A stretch of DNA of 23,297 nt, from the NCBI GenBank assembly GCA_934527255.1, contig CAKTAM010000021.1:1-23297 (forward strand), given 5' to 3'. A model generated the notes under the pieces. It was not told the DNA's origin. It searched no databases and was given only the letters and a program-made list of their open reading frames with translations. Made by a program: the position numbers and the translations under genes. This DNA is from an uncultured Oscillospiraceae bacterium. Lineage in GTDB: Bacteria > Bacillota > Clostridia > Oscillospirales > Ruminococcaceae. Positions within the stretch are counted from its first letter, which is position 1. Every line of letters starts with the position of its first letter. Positions 1 to 7,277 of this stretch are shown here, one piece after another.

Positions 1-538
1 GGATATCAGCGTGATGGGCAGCATGAACACCGGCGGTGGGTTTGGCTTCAACGCGCCGACGGCCTTCGCGAATGCCTCCGATACGCCGGACGAGGCACAG
101 GATACTTCCGAAACGCAGACTGCGCCGGATGCCTCCGCCGGGTCTGAAAATACACCGCCCTCTGATTTCGACCCATCCCGGTTCGGCGGCGAAATGCCGG
201 ATGGGTTTGATCCGTCTCAGTTCAATGGCGAAATGCCGGATGGATTGGACGCATCTGCGTTCGGCGGTGAAATGCCAGGCGGATTTGATCCCTCCCAATT
301 TGGCAGAGAAAGCCAGGATGCCGCTGCCAATACGCAGCAGGCGGAGGAAGACACACCGAACAGCGGCGACGGCAATTCCGGCGGCAGGCCCTCTAAGGGC
401 AGCTTTCCCGGCAGCGCGGGAAGCACATCCCCGGCAGCATCCGCAAAGAATCTGATCCTGTACGGGGTATCTCTGCTGATTTTCGCTGCGGCAATGCTTG
501 CGGCAGTCCTGTACCGCAGAAGGCTGCGAAAACGGTGA
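1..538 (+). CDS. C-terminal part of a repeat-bearing, membrane-anchored surface protein (5' end outside window)
   Basis: The reading frame is open from the left edge, so the gene starts upstream and only about the last 178 residues are visible. The visible part is rich in Gly, Asp, Ser and Pro, carries three and a half copies of a 13-residue repeat (FDPSQFGGEMPDG type), then a Ser/Gly/Ala-rich linker, then one hydrophobic segment of about 22 residues followed by a basic RRRLRKR tail. This is the layout of a protein held at the outer face of the membrane by its C-terminus. Tails of this kind are, to my recollection, common in CotH-like and carbohydrate-binding-domain surface proteins of gut Firmicutes, but no such domain is inside the window, so that identity is an inference. 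It is followed by a strong terminator. I am sure of the coding frame and anchor, and unsure of the family. Confidence 0.75.
   Translation, partial: DISVMGSMNTGGGFGFNAPTAFANASDTPDEAQDTSETQTAPDASAGSENTPPSDFDPSRFGGEMPDGFDPSQFNGEMPDGLDASAFGGEMPGGFDPSQFGRESQDAAANTQQAEEDTPNSGDGNSGGRPSKGSFPGSAGSTSPAASAKNLILYGVSLLIFAAAMLAAVLYRRRLRKR
167..304 (+). repeat. Tandem 39-nt (13-residue) repeat in the surface protein
   Basis: Full copies lie at 167-205, 206-244 and 245-283, and a partial copy starts at 284. Each encodes Phe/Leu-Asp-Pro/Ala-Ser-x-Phe-Gly/Asn-Gly-Glu-Met-Pro-Asp/Gly-Gly. The copies differ at several bases, so the array is not freshly duplicated. It probably forms an extended low-complexity stalk before the membrane anchor. 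Confidence 0.85.
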
Positions 539-556
539 ATATACTGCATTTTGCTG

Positions 557-591
557 TCCGCACGGGCGTTTGTCCCGTGCGGATCTTTTTT
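557..591 (+). terminator. Intrinsic terminator of the surface-protein gene
   Basis: A perfect 10-bp stem (557-566 with 574-583, TCCGCACGGG / CCCGTGCGGA) with a 7-nt loop is followed by TCTTTTTT. It lies 18 bases past the stop codon of the surface protein. Confidence 0.93.
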
Positions 592-718
592 GCCGGTCAA
601 GCGGCCATTTGGGTGCTCTTTCCAATGCGCCTTCGGGGAAAGACAGGGCGCCGGGCCCCGGGCCGCCGGGCAGGAGCGGCCGGGCTGTCGGCGTTTTGCA
701 AAAGGCGGCACGGATGCA

Positions 719-748
719 TTGGCAAAGGCAAAAAAAGGATGGTATACT
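719..748 (+). promoter_or_regulatory. Sigma-A-type promoter for the acetyltransferase gene
   Basis: TTGGCA at 719-724 and TATACT at 743-748 are separated by 18 bp. The start codon of the downstream gene is about 30 bp past the -10 box, leaving a short leader that contains the ribosome site. Confidence 0.8.
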
Positions 749-780
749 GAATGCAGCAAACCGGGAGGAGAAGAAACGGT

Positions 781-1221
781 ATGGAGCTGTATGAGGTACA
801 GGAACGCGCACCCCTGCTGGAGGCCCTTTTGGAGGTCTGGGAGGCGTCGGTTCGGGTGACGCACCATTTTCTGTCAGAGGCGGAGGTGCGGCGCATCCGA
901 ACGGTCGTTCCGCAGGCCCTGATGGGGGTGGAGCATCTGGTCGCGGCGCAGCGGGAGCCTAAAAAGCCGCTGGCCTTTATGGGCGTGACGGGCTGTCGGC
1001 TGGAAATGCTGTTTCTTGCCCCGGAGGAGCGCGGCAGAGGCCTTGGCAGGCGGCTGGTGCAATACGGTGTGCGGCAGTACGGGCTGCGGGAGGTCACGGT
1101 GAACGAGCAGAACCCGCAGGCGGTCGGCTTTTATGAGCATCTGGGCTTTACCGTGTATCAGCGGACGGCCCGCGATGAGGCGGGCGACCCCTACCCGCTT
1201 TTGTACCTGCGGCTGGCGTGA
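781..1221 (+). CDS. GNAT-family N-acetyltransferase, YjaB-like
   Basis: A 146-residue protein with the single GNAT fold. The acetyl-CoA pyrophosphate-binding motif is RGRGLG at residues 84-89, and the late GNAT region follows at about 107-122 (VNEQNPQAVGFYEHLG). The C-terminal pattern, including the closing GDPYPLLYL, closely resembles what I recall of Escherichia coli YjaB, an acetyltransferase whose natural substrate is poorly defined. I chose ATG 781 because GGGAGGAG at 763-770 sits about 10 nt before it; an in-frame ATG at 751 lies next to the -10 box and has no ribosome site. It has its own promoter and stands alone between two terminator-like hairpins. The acetyl acceptor cannot be told from the sequence. 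Confidence 0.88.
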   Translation: MELYEVQERAPLLEALLEVWEASVRVTHHFLSEAEVRRIRTVVPQALMGVEHLVAAQREPKKPLAFMGVTGCRLEMLFLAPEERGRGLGRRLVQYGVRQYGLREVTVNEQNPQAVGFYEHLGFTVYQRTARDEAGDPYPLLYLRLA

Positions 1222-1243
1222 CCGCCGCCAGGCGGCTTCGCCC

Positions 1244-1296
1244 AAAGCCCGGCCCGGCAGACTGCCCTTTTGGGCAAAAAGCGCCGGGCCGCAGCT
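1244..1296 (+). terminator. Possible terminator-like hairpin after the acetyltransferase
   Basis: GGCCCGGC (1251-1258) pairs with GCCGGGCC (1283-1290). An inner TGCCC/GGGCA hairpin and an outer AAAGC/GCTTT pairing extend it. Only a short T-rich stretch follows, so it may act as a weak terminator or a 3' stabiliser. Confidence 0.45.
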
Positions 1297-1301
1297 TTCT
1301 C

Positions 1302-1330
1302 TCGCAATTCTTCCCGAAATCTGCTATAAT
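1302..1330 (+). promoter_or_regulatory. Extended -10 promoter for the CBS-protein operon
   Basis: A perfect TATAAT at 1325-1330 is preceded by TGC at 1322-1324, giving an extended -10 element. The -35 position (TCGCAA, 1302-1307, 17 bp away) is weak, which is usual for extended -10 promoters. The start codon of the CBS protein is 57 bp downstream of the -10 box. Confidence 0.75.
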
Positions 1331-1386
1331 AAAGGCCAGATCGATGCGGGGCCCTCTCCCCGGTCAGAAAGGTGGCGTTCAGCCTT

Positions 1387-2094
1387 ATGTCCAACGAAAA
1401 AACCGAGCTTTTTCTGGATACCTGGCGGCGGCTGGAAACGGCGGCCGAGCATCTGCTGGGGCCGGACGCCCGGGGCGGCAACGCCGTGCTGCGGCTGTGC
1501 CGTGACCCGCGCTTTGCGGCCTACCGCGAGCCGCTGGATTACTGCCGTGAGGTGCGCAACCTGCTGAGCCATCAGGCCAAGCTGGACGGACAATATGCCG
1601 TTACCCCCAGCGACGCCGTGCAGCGGCTGCTGGAGGAGGTTCTGTGCAAGGTGGAGGAGCCGCAGCGCGTGTGCGATGTGATGACCCCGGTCGACCGCAT
1701 GCTGACCGCCACGCCGCAGACCGGCGTGCTGGAGGTCATGCGCAAAATGCGCCAGCAGGGCCTCAGCCATGTGCCGCTGCTGGAAAACGGCCGTGTCAGC
1801 GGCATTTTCAGTGTAGAGACCATTTTTCAGGCGGTGACGGATAACGCCTGCCGCGTAGGCGAGGATACCGTGCTGGCGGCCTTTGCGCGCTATCTGCCGC
1901 TGGACCGCCACATGGGGCACGATTTCCGCTTTGTGGGCCGGGGCGTGCTCACAGCGGAGGCAGAGGCGATTTTTGACCGCGCAGGCAGCCGCAACCACAA
2001 GCTGAAGCTGCTGCTGGTCACGCGCAGCGGCGCGGCGGCCGAGCCGCTGCTGGGGGTCGTTTCGCCGTATGACCTGTTGGGCCAGCCGGATTGA
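1387..2094 (+). CDS. CBS-domain protein with HEPN-like N-terminal domain
   Basis: A 235-residue soluble protein. About the first 85 residues form a helical region containing EVRNLLSH (near residues 57-64), an R-x4-H pattern like the active-site motif of HEPN domains. A CBS pair follows: the first repeat is clear (CDVMTPVDRMLTA near 97-109, then LSHVPLLENGRVSGIFS near 127-143) and the second is diverged (about 165-233, ending GVVSPYDLLG). CBS pairs bind adenosine nucleotides and sense energy or second-messenger levels, so this may be a nucleotide-controlled effector; nuclease activity is only an inference. I chose ATG 1387 because AAAGGTGG at 1368-1375 sits 11 nt upstream, while the GTG at 1372 lies inside that site. 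It is the first gene after the 1302-1330 promoter. Confidence 0.8.
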   Translation: MSNEKTELFLDTWRRLETAAEHLLGPDARGGNAVLRLCRDPRFAAYREPLDYCREVRNLLSHQAKLDGQYAVTPSDAVQRLLEEVLCKVEEPQRVCDVMTPVDRMLTATPQTGVLEVMRKMRQQGLSHVPLLENGRVSGIFSVETIFQAVTDNACRVGEDTVLAAFARYLPLDRHMGHDFRFVGRGVLTAEAEAIFDRAGSRNHKLKLLLVTRSGAAAEPLLGVVSPYDLLGQPD

Positions 2095-2269
2095 CCGCCC
2101 GGAGAACCAACCCCCGGTGTCCGGTGAATGGATTTTGTCTGCCGCTGCGTTTTTAAGGGCAGACGGGGCACGCAAGGCCCCGCCGGTCCCCGGCCGCCGC
2201 CTGCGCGCCCGCCCTGGCGTGCTGCCCGTGCGGCCCCTACGCATGGCTTTTTTACAAAGGAGTAACCCA

Positions 2270-3184
2270 ATGAAAGCATCTGTGTTTTTTGCCCGCCGCA
2301 GCGCCGCGGCGCTGTTGGCGCTGCTGCTTGGCTGCGGCCTGCTGGCCGGATGCGCCGCCCCGCAGCAGCCGGATACCTCCGATTCGGTCATCAGCAGTAC
2401 CGTTTCGGGCAGCAGCGAAAGCGGCGAGCCCATTCCGGTGCCGGAGATCCCCGACCTGATCCAGGCGGCCGGGCTGGATGACCTGCAGCGTGCCGACGCG
2501 CTGACCGGCCTGACCCGTGAAGAGCTGTACGAGGCCTGGGGCCAGCCGGACGAGACGGTTGACAGCGCCGAGCTGGAGGAGACCGCCGACAGTGACGACG
2601 ACCCCACCGCCGCGCTTTATCATGTGGAGGAGGATACCTATATGGCCGTGGTTTTCAAAAAAGACAACACCGTGCGCATTGCGCATCTGGTCAACCGCTC
2701 CCGTCTGCTGGTGCCGCAGCAGCCGACGACGGACGACACGGACGTGACCGCTTACCCCAGCTGGTGCGTACGCACCGACGGCAGCGGCACGGGGATGTTC
2801 CCCGTCGTTACCGTGCTGCGCACCGCGCAGCAGCTGCAGCAGTATCTGGAGGAAAACAGCGGCCGCTACGCACTGGAAAACGGCTTTGCCGCGCAGGTGG
2901 CCGGATATGACGACAGCTGGTTTGCCGACCATGCGCTGGTGCTGGTGGCGCTGCAGGCCAACACGGGCTCGGTGCGGTATACGGTGGTTGGGCTGAGCGG
3001 CGACGGCCGCGTCCGTCTGAACGCCGAGACCCCCGAATACAGCACGGCCGACATGGCGCAGTTCCACATTGGCATCGAGGTTCCGGCCGATGCGCCCGCG
3101 CTGCAGAACGTTCAGCTTTCGGTCGATTTTGGGGCGGGCGCCGTCACGCCGGTGCCCACCGATCCCACGCTGAGCAAGCAATAA
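2270..3184 (+). CDS. Putative lipoprotein with BamE-like motif and PrcB-like C-terminal domain
   Basis: A 304-residue exported protein. It begins with a basic n-region, a hydrophobic stretch and the lipobox LAGC with Cys28 as the lipid-attachment site, so it should be anchored on the outer face of the membrane. A Ser/Pro-rich linker follows. Near residues 78-95 the pattern LTREELYEAWGQPDE resembles the SmpA/BamE-type motif. The last third (about 165-290) contains YDDSWFADHALVLVAL and a late MAQFHIGIEVP, which resembles the PrcB C-terminal domain of protease-complex proteins found in Clostridia. The match is by pattern only. Start ATG 2270 is set by AAAGGAG at 2256-2262. It lies 175 nt after the CBS gene and 62 nt before the YhfC-like gene, all in one direction. 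Its role is unknown; assembly or anchoring of an envelope complex is a guess. Confidence 0.78.
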   Translation: MKASVFFARRSAAALLALLLGCGLLAGCAAPQQPDTSDSVISSTVSGSSESGEPIPVPEIPDLIQAAGLDDLQRADALTGLTREELYEAWGQPDETVDSAELEETADSDDDPTAALYHVEEDTYMAVVFKKDNTVRIAHLVNRSRLLVPQQPTTDDTDVTAYPSWCVRTDGSGTGMFPVVTVLRTAQQLQQYLEENSGRYALENGFAAQVAGYDDSWFADHALVLVALQANTGSVRYTVVGLSGDGRVRLNAETPEYSTADMAQFHIGIEVPADAPALQNVQLSVDFGAGAVTPVPTDPTLSKQ

Positions 3185-3246
3185 GCTTTTCCTTCGGCCG
3201 TCTGTTCGGCGGCCGGTCCATCTTCATCCCTTCAGGAGGTCGCCTC

Positions 3247-4092
3247 ATGTCCATACCCGCATTTGTTCTGTTCTGCACCGGCCTGACCGGTATTCTGTGC
3301 GCTGGGCTGCCCATTGCCGCCGCCGTCTGGCTGCGGCGCAGGCGGCAGGCAGAGACGTCCTCCTTTTTCTGGGGCTGCCTGTTTTATGTGCTGTTTGTCC
3401 TTATCCTGCAGCGCACCTGCCAGCAGCTGGTAGGGTTGGAAACACAGCCGCTGTGGTTTGTGGCGATCTATAACGGGCTGGCGGCCGCCGTCTTCTGCGA
3501 GCTGGGGCGGCTGGCCGCATTTGGCTGGGTGATGAAGGAGCAGCGCACCCTGCCGGACGCGCTACTGTTTGGCATTGGCTTCGGCTGGTGCGACGCCTTT
3601 TTGCTGACAGGGCTGGAAATGCTGTATACCACGGCGCTGGGGCTGGCCATCAACCGCGACCCCGCGCTGGTTGCCGCCGATGCCAACGCCGAGGTATACC
3701 GCACGCTGGCCGCCCAGCTGCAGGGCACAGCCCCGCTTGATGTGCTGGCGGGCTGTGTGAATCAGCTGTTGGTAACGGCGCTGCAGGCAGCGCTGTCGGT
3801 GCTGGTGATGACGGCCGCCGCGCGCGGCCGCAAGGGCTGGTTTGCCGCCGCCTTTGGGCTGCACGCCGCCTTTGGGTGCCTTTCGGCGCTGTGCGCGCAG
3901 CTGGAGGTCTCGCCGGTGCTGCAGGCACTGGTGCCGCTGGCGCTGCTGGCCTCCGGTGTGCTGCTGGCCCGCCGGGCGGCGCAGACGGCGTGGGCGGATA
4001 TCGGCCCCTCCGGCACGCAGGCTGCCGCGCCTGCCGCAAAGGCGGCCCGGGTGGAGGTCTGGAACGACCGTCTGCCGCGCCGCCTGCAGTAA
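3247..4092 (+). CDS. YhfC-family integral membrane protein with altered active-site motif
   Basis: A 281-residue polytopic membrane protein with about seven hydrophobic segments and an Arg-rich loop after the first. The layout and the pattern CELGR (84-88) followed by a GIGFGWCDA segment (109-117) fit the YhfC family of putative membrane peptidases. In that family, as I recall, the second motif is GIGHGG-x-E; here the His is Phe112 and the Glu is Asp116, so a proteolytic role is doubtful. The C-terminal 35 residues are a cytoplasmic Ala-rich tail. AGGAGGT at 3234-3240 fixes ATG 3247. It is the last gene of the run and is followed by a strong terminator. It could be a degenerate, non-catalytic family member. 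Confidence 0.72.
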   Translation: MSIPAFVLFCTGLTGILCAGLPIAAAVWLRRRRQAETSSFFWGCLFYVLFVLILQRTCQQLVGLETQPLWFVAIYNGLAAAVFCELGRLAAFGWVMKEQRTLPDALLFGIGFGWCDAFLLTGLEMLYTTALGLAINRDPALVAADANAEVYRTLAAQLQGTAPLDVLAGCVNQLLVTALQAALSVLVMTAAARGRKGWFAAAFGLHAAFGCLSALCAQLEVSPVLQALVPLALLASGVLLARRAAQTAWADIGPSGTQAAAPAAKAARVEVWNDRLPRRLQ

Positions 4093-4102
4093 AAAACGGA
4101 TC

Positions 4103-4139
4103 GGCCCGCTCTTTTGAAAAAAGAGCGGGCCTTTTCTTT
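4103..4139 (+). terminator. Intrinsic terminator of the CBS/lipoprotein/YhfC run
   Basis: A perfect 13-bp stem, GGCCCGCTCTTTT (4103-4115) with AAAAGAGCGGGCC (4119-4131), has a 3-nt loop and is followed by TTTTCTTT. It begins 11 bases past the stop codon. Confidence 0.95.
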
Positions 4140-4187
4140 GCGGCAGGGCGGCGGGGCAGATCAGCTGCAGTCCCTGCCGCACCGCCC

Positions 4188-4276
4188 AAAAAAGGCGCGT
4201 TCCCCGCCGCTCATGCGGCGACCGCTTGTGCGGCAAGCGCCGCGCGGCCAAAGGGAAAGCGCCTTTTTCTTTTTGC
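4188..4276. terminator. Large branched hairpin, probable bidirectional terminator
   Basis: AAAAAAGGCGCGTTCCC at 4188-4204 pairs with GGGAAAGCGCCTTTTT at 4253-4268 with one mismatch. The inside folds into smaller hairpins such as GCCGC-TCAT-GCGGC. T-runs flank it on both strands (CTTTTTCTTTTT to the right; CCTTTTTT on the complement). It lies between two convergent genes and most likely ends the leftward YitT transcript, with a back-up role for the rightward one. Confidence 0.75.
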
Positions 4277-4311
4277 CGATAACGGGATGGCAGTCGTTCC
4301 GGCTGCCGCGT

Positions 4312-5181
4312 TTATTTGTGAAAACGGCCGAACACCTCGTTGACCTTGGTAAAGCTGGTGAACGTATCCGGATAGCTGCGCAGCAGGCGGATCATCTCGC
4401 TGACGTGGCGCTTGCGCACAATGCACACCAGCACGTTGCGGTGCTTGTGGGTGTACATGCCCTCGCCCTGCAGCTCGGTCACGCCGTGCTTCGAGCGCGC
4501 CATGATCTCCTGCGCCAGCTCCTCGGCATGGTCGGTGACGATCTCAAAGCGATACGCGGTCTTCAGGCCCTTCAGGCCCTCATCCACCACGGCATCCGCC
4601 AGAAACAGGTTGATAAGCGTGCACAGCGCAGGCTCGATCTGGCAGCCGTACAAAAAGAAGACCATCACCACAACAGAGCTGTCCATCAGAAAGGCCAGCC
4701 ACGCCACGTTGGCGCCCGGGTGCGCGCGCTTGATGAGCGCCGAAATGGCATAGGTGCCGCCCGAAACGCCGAAATGCCGCATCATCAGCGCAAAGCCCAG
4801 CCCCGTGACCACACCGGCCCCGATGGCGGCCAAAATCAGGTTGTTGCTGGTCTGGTAATAGGGAAAATGCCATTTTTGCAGCAGCGAAAGCCCCGCCGAC
4901 TGTACGATCAGGTAAATGCTGAGAAAGATGCCCAGCTTTTTGTCGACAAACAGCGACATGGCAATGAACAGCGGCAGATTGAGCAGCAGCAGAAACAGGC
5001 TTTTGCTGGCGTGCAGCAGATCGGAGATGACGAACGCGATGCCGCCGATACCGCCCGGGTAAAGGTTGTTGTAGTTGGCAAAATAGTGCAGGCCCACCGC
5101 GACCAGTATACCGGCAAGCGTGGCCGCGCCGAGATCCAGCAGGGCCTCCCGCAGAGAATATCGGGTTTTCTGATTGTCCAT
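4312..5181 (-). CDS. YitT-family membrane protein (DUF161 plus DUF2179)
   Basis: A 289-residue protein. The first 190 or so residues hold five to six membrane segments with the family's characteristic early pattern YFANYNNLYPGGIGGIA and a second VSGGTYAIS element near 165. The last 90 residues form a soluble DUF2179 domain (from about 203, RFEIVTDHAEELAQEI, to VNEVFGRFHK). YitT-family proteins are widespread multi-pass membrane proteins of Firmicutes with no settled substrate. I chose the ATG at 5181 because GGAGG lies just upstream on this strand and the family starts a few residues before the first helix; an extended frame reaching 5322 would run through the promoter. It is a single-gene unit with its own promoter at 5248-5276, convergent with the upstream operon. 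Confidence 0.9.
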   Translation of the reverse strand: MDNQKTRYSLREALLDLGAATLAGILVAVGLHYFANYNNLYPGGIGGIAFVISDLLHASKSLFLLLLNLPLFIAMSLFVDKKLGIFLSIYLIVQSAGLSLLQKWHFPYYQTSNNLILAAIGAGVVTGLGFALMMRHFGVSGGTYAISALIKRAHPGANVAWLAFLMDSSVVVMVFFLYGCQIEPALCTLINLFLADAVVDEGLKGLKTAYRFEIVTDHAEELAQEIMARSKHGVTELQGEGMYTHKHRNVLVCIVRKRHVSEMIRLLRSYPDTFTSFTKVNEVFGRFHK

Positions 5182-5247
5182 GTTTTCCTCCGTGCGCCTT
5201 TGTGTTCGGCCGACGGGCCGTTGGCTCCAAGGCTGCATCCGGCGTTC

Positions 5248-5276
5248 ATCATACCACACCCCTGCGGCAAAATCAA
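5248..5276 (-). promoter_or_regulatory. Promoter for the YitT-family gene
   Basis: On the minus strand TTGATT (5276-5271) and TATGAT (5253-5248) are separated by 17 bp. The start codon is about 65 bp downstream. Confidence 0.75.
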
Positions 5277-5341
5277 CCTTCCTCCGCCATTTTTCGCCCG
5301 TGCAGGGGCAGGGATGCCGCACTGCGGCCCCTGCGCCGTGG

Positions 5342-5370
5342 TTTACAACCCCTGCGGATTATGGTATACT
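5342..5370 (+). promoter_or_regulatory. Promoter of the surface-glycan operon
   Basis: TTTACA at 5342-5347 and TATACT at 5365-5370 are separated by 17 bp. The first start codon of the operon is 50 bp past the -10 box. No equally good promoter was seen in any later gap of the operon, so it may drive all ten genes. Confidence 0.82.
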
Positions 5371-5419
5371 GTAACAGTATATTCACGCGCGCGCTGATCG
5401 TTTTTTGGGAGGTGTTTTT

Positions 5420-6349
5420 ATGGCCGCTCCAACCGCACTGGTGGGCTGCACCGGCTTTGTGGGCAGCAACCTTGCCGCGCAGCACCCGTTTGAAGAAGCG
5501 TACCATTCCGCCGATGTGGCAAAGGGCTTTGACCGGCCGCATTCACTGGTGGTTTATGCCGGGGTGCCTGCCGAAAAGTTTCTGGCCAACACCGACCCCG
5601 CCGCCGACCTTGCCGTCATGGAGGCTGCGCTGGAAAACCTGCGCCGTCTGCAGCCGCAGCGGGTCGTTCTGATTTCGACGGTGGACGTTTACCGCACCCC
5701 CGTCGGCGTGGATGAGAACAGCCCCATGCCGCGGGAGGGCCTGCACCCCTACGGGGCCGACCGTCTGCTGCTGGAGGAGCGGGTGCGTGCCGCTTACCCG
5801 GATTGTCTGATCGTGCGGCTGCCCGCGCTGTTTGGCCGCGGGCTGAAAAAGAACTTCATTTTTGATCTGTGCCGCATCACGCCCTCGCTGTTAAAGGCGG
5901 ATCGTTTTGCCACGCTGTGCGGGCAAAGCCCCCTTGTGCAGGCGGCCTACCGCGATGCGGGCAACGGCTTTTACCGTCTGGCTCCGCTGCCGCCCGCGCA
6001 GGCGGCGCAGCTGAAAGCCTTTTTTGCACACAACGACTTCAACGCGCTTTCCTTTACCGACAGCCGCGCGGTATATCAGTTCTATTGCCTCGACCATCTG
6101 TGGACGGACATCTGCCGCGCGGCCGACGCCGGGCTGACACTGCTGAACATCACCAGCGAGCCGCTTTCGGCCGAGGAGGTCTACCGGGCGCTGACCGGCC
6201 GCGATTTCTGCAACCGGCTTTCCGCCGTGCCGCCGCACTACGATATGCGCAGCTGTCACTGCGATGTGATGGGCGGCCGCGACGGATATCTGTACTCTGC
6301 CGGGCAGGTGCTGGAGGAGCTGCGCCGCTTTGCGGCGACCGTTGGCTGA
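5420..6349 (+). CDS. Extended SDR, NAD-dependent sugar epimerase/dehydratase-like
   Basis: A 309-residue Rossmann-fold protein. The dinucleotide-binding motif is GCTGFVG (9-15); the catalytic Ser/Thr is in LISTVDVY (Ser86/Thr87); the catalytic Tyr is Tyr111 in HPYGADR, where the usual YxxxK lysine is replaced by Arg115. RLPALFGRG near 133-141 is the usual substrate-side segment. Extended SDRs of this kind act on nucleotide sugars in the cytoplasm, by oxidation, epimerisation or dehydration. The Arg in place of Lys is unusual and may slow or change the chemistry. GGGAGGT at 5407-5413 fixes ATG 5420. It is the first gene of the glycan operon and probably makes or modifies the donor sugar. The exact sugar is unknown. 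Confidence 0.85.
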   Translation: MAAPTALVGCTGFVGSNLAAQHPFEEAYHSADVAKGFDRPHSLVVYAGVPAEKFLANTDPAADLAVMEAALENLRRLQPQRVVLISTVDVYRTPVGVDENSPMPREGLHPYGADRLLLEERVRAAYPDCLIVRLPALFGRGLKKNFIFDLCRITPSLLKADRFATLCGQSPLVQAAYRDAGNGFYRLAPLPPAQAAQLKAFFAHNDFNALSFTDSRAVYQFYCLDHLWTDICRAADAGLTLLNITSEPLSAEEVYRALTGRDFCNRLSAVPPHYDMRSCHCDVMGGRDGYLYSAGQVLEELRRFAATVG

Positions 6350-6435
6350 CCGTCGGCGTGCGGCCTGCCGCCTCTGTCGGGTCGCTCTGCTTTGCGCAAA
6401 CCAATAACAAACCGATAAAAAGGAGAATTTCCGGC

Positions 6436-7227
6436 ATGAAACTGGCGGTCAGCAACCTTGCGTGGAATACCGGCCTTGACCGGGAGATGTACGCCCGCCT
6501 GCAGGCCCTTGGCTTTAGCGGGCTGGAGCTTGCGCCCACCAAATTTTTTGCGCGGCAGCCTTATTCGGATGAGAATATTCAAAGCATGCAGACAAGGGCG
6601 GAGGAGCTGCGCCGTACGTTCGGGCTTTCCGTCGTCAGTCTGCAGAGCATCTGGTACGGCCGCACCGAAAGCATCTGGGGCCCGCCGGAGGAGCGCCGCG
6701 CTCTGCTGGAGTATACGGCGCGCGCCGCGCGGTTTGCCGCGGCCGCCGGGTGCGGCAATCTGGTGTTCGGCTGCCCGCGCCACCGCAACCGGCCGCAGGG
6801 GGCCGACCCTGCGCTGGCCGTGGAATTTTTTGCCCGTGCGGCCGATGCCGTGCAGCCCTACGGGGTGTGCCTTTCGCTGGAGCCGAACCCGCCCATTTAC
6901 GGCACCAACTTTCTCAACACCACGGCGGAATGCGCCGCATTTCTGCGCACGGTCGGGCACCCGGCCCTGCGCATGAATCTGGATGTGGGCACCATGATCG
7001 AAAACGCCGAGGATGTGGACGTGGTCGCCGACAATCTGGCGCTGATCCACCATGTGCACATCAGCAGGCCGGGGCTGGCCCCCGTGCAGCCGCTGGCGCT
7101 GCATCGCCGTCTGGCCGATGCGCTGCGCAGCGGCGGGTATACCGGCTGGGTCTCGCTGGAAATGAAGGACGCCGGGCCCGCTGCCGCGGAAGCCGCCATG
7201 CAGACGGTGCGCAGCGCGTTTGCGTAA
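6436..7227 (+). CDS. Xylose-isomerase-like TIM-barrel protein (sugar isomerase/epimerase)
   Basis: A 263-residue protein of the AP endonuclease 2/xylose-isomerase-like TIM barrel family. The expected divalent-metal ligands are visible in order: Glu149 (LSLEPNP), Asp183 (NLDVGT), His208 (HVHIS) and Glu242 (SLEMKD). Members isomerise or epimerise sugars, inositols and related hydroxy-carbonyl compounds, or dehydrate them. AAAAAGGAG just before the gene fixes ATG 6436. It lies 86 nt after the SDR gene and before a glycosyltransferase, so a step in building the operon's special sugar is the likely role. A complete metal site suggests it is active. Confidence 0.85.
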   Translation: MKLAVSNLAWNTGLDREMYARLQALGFSGLELAPTKFFARQPYSDENIQSMQTRAEELRRTFGLSVVSLQSIWYGRTESIWGPPEERRALLEYTARAARFAAAAGCGNLVFGCPRHRNRPQGADPALAVEFFARAADAVQPYGVCLSLEPNPPIYGTNFLNTTAECAAFLRTVGHPALRMNLDVGTMIENAEDVDVVADNLALIHHVHISRPGLAPVQPLALHRRLADALRSGGYTGWVSLEMKDAGPAAAEAAMQTVRSAFA

Positions 7228-7231
7228 AGAC

Positions 7232-7255
7232 GGCCGCTTTTTGAAAAAAGCGGCC
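7232..7255 (+). other. Stem-loop without U-tract between operon genes
   Basis: GGCCGCTTTTT (7232-7242) pairs perfectly with AAAAAGCGGCC (7245-7255) around a 2-nt loop, 4 bases past the stop codon of the TIM-barrel gene. It is followed by ACCGAAAAAGGAG, the ribosome site of the next gene, not by T residues. It is therefore more likely an mRNA processing or stabilising element than a full terminator. Confidence 0.7.
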
Positions 7256-7277
7256 ACCGAAAAAGGAGAAGTCGCCC

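Noticed and set aside
641..690. Very GC-rich self-complementary run upstream of the acetyltransferase
   Set aside because: Alternating GGCC/CCGGG runs can pair in many ways. No defined stem with T-run or operator symmetry stands out.
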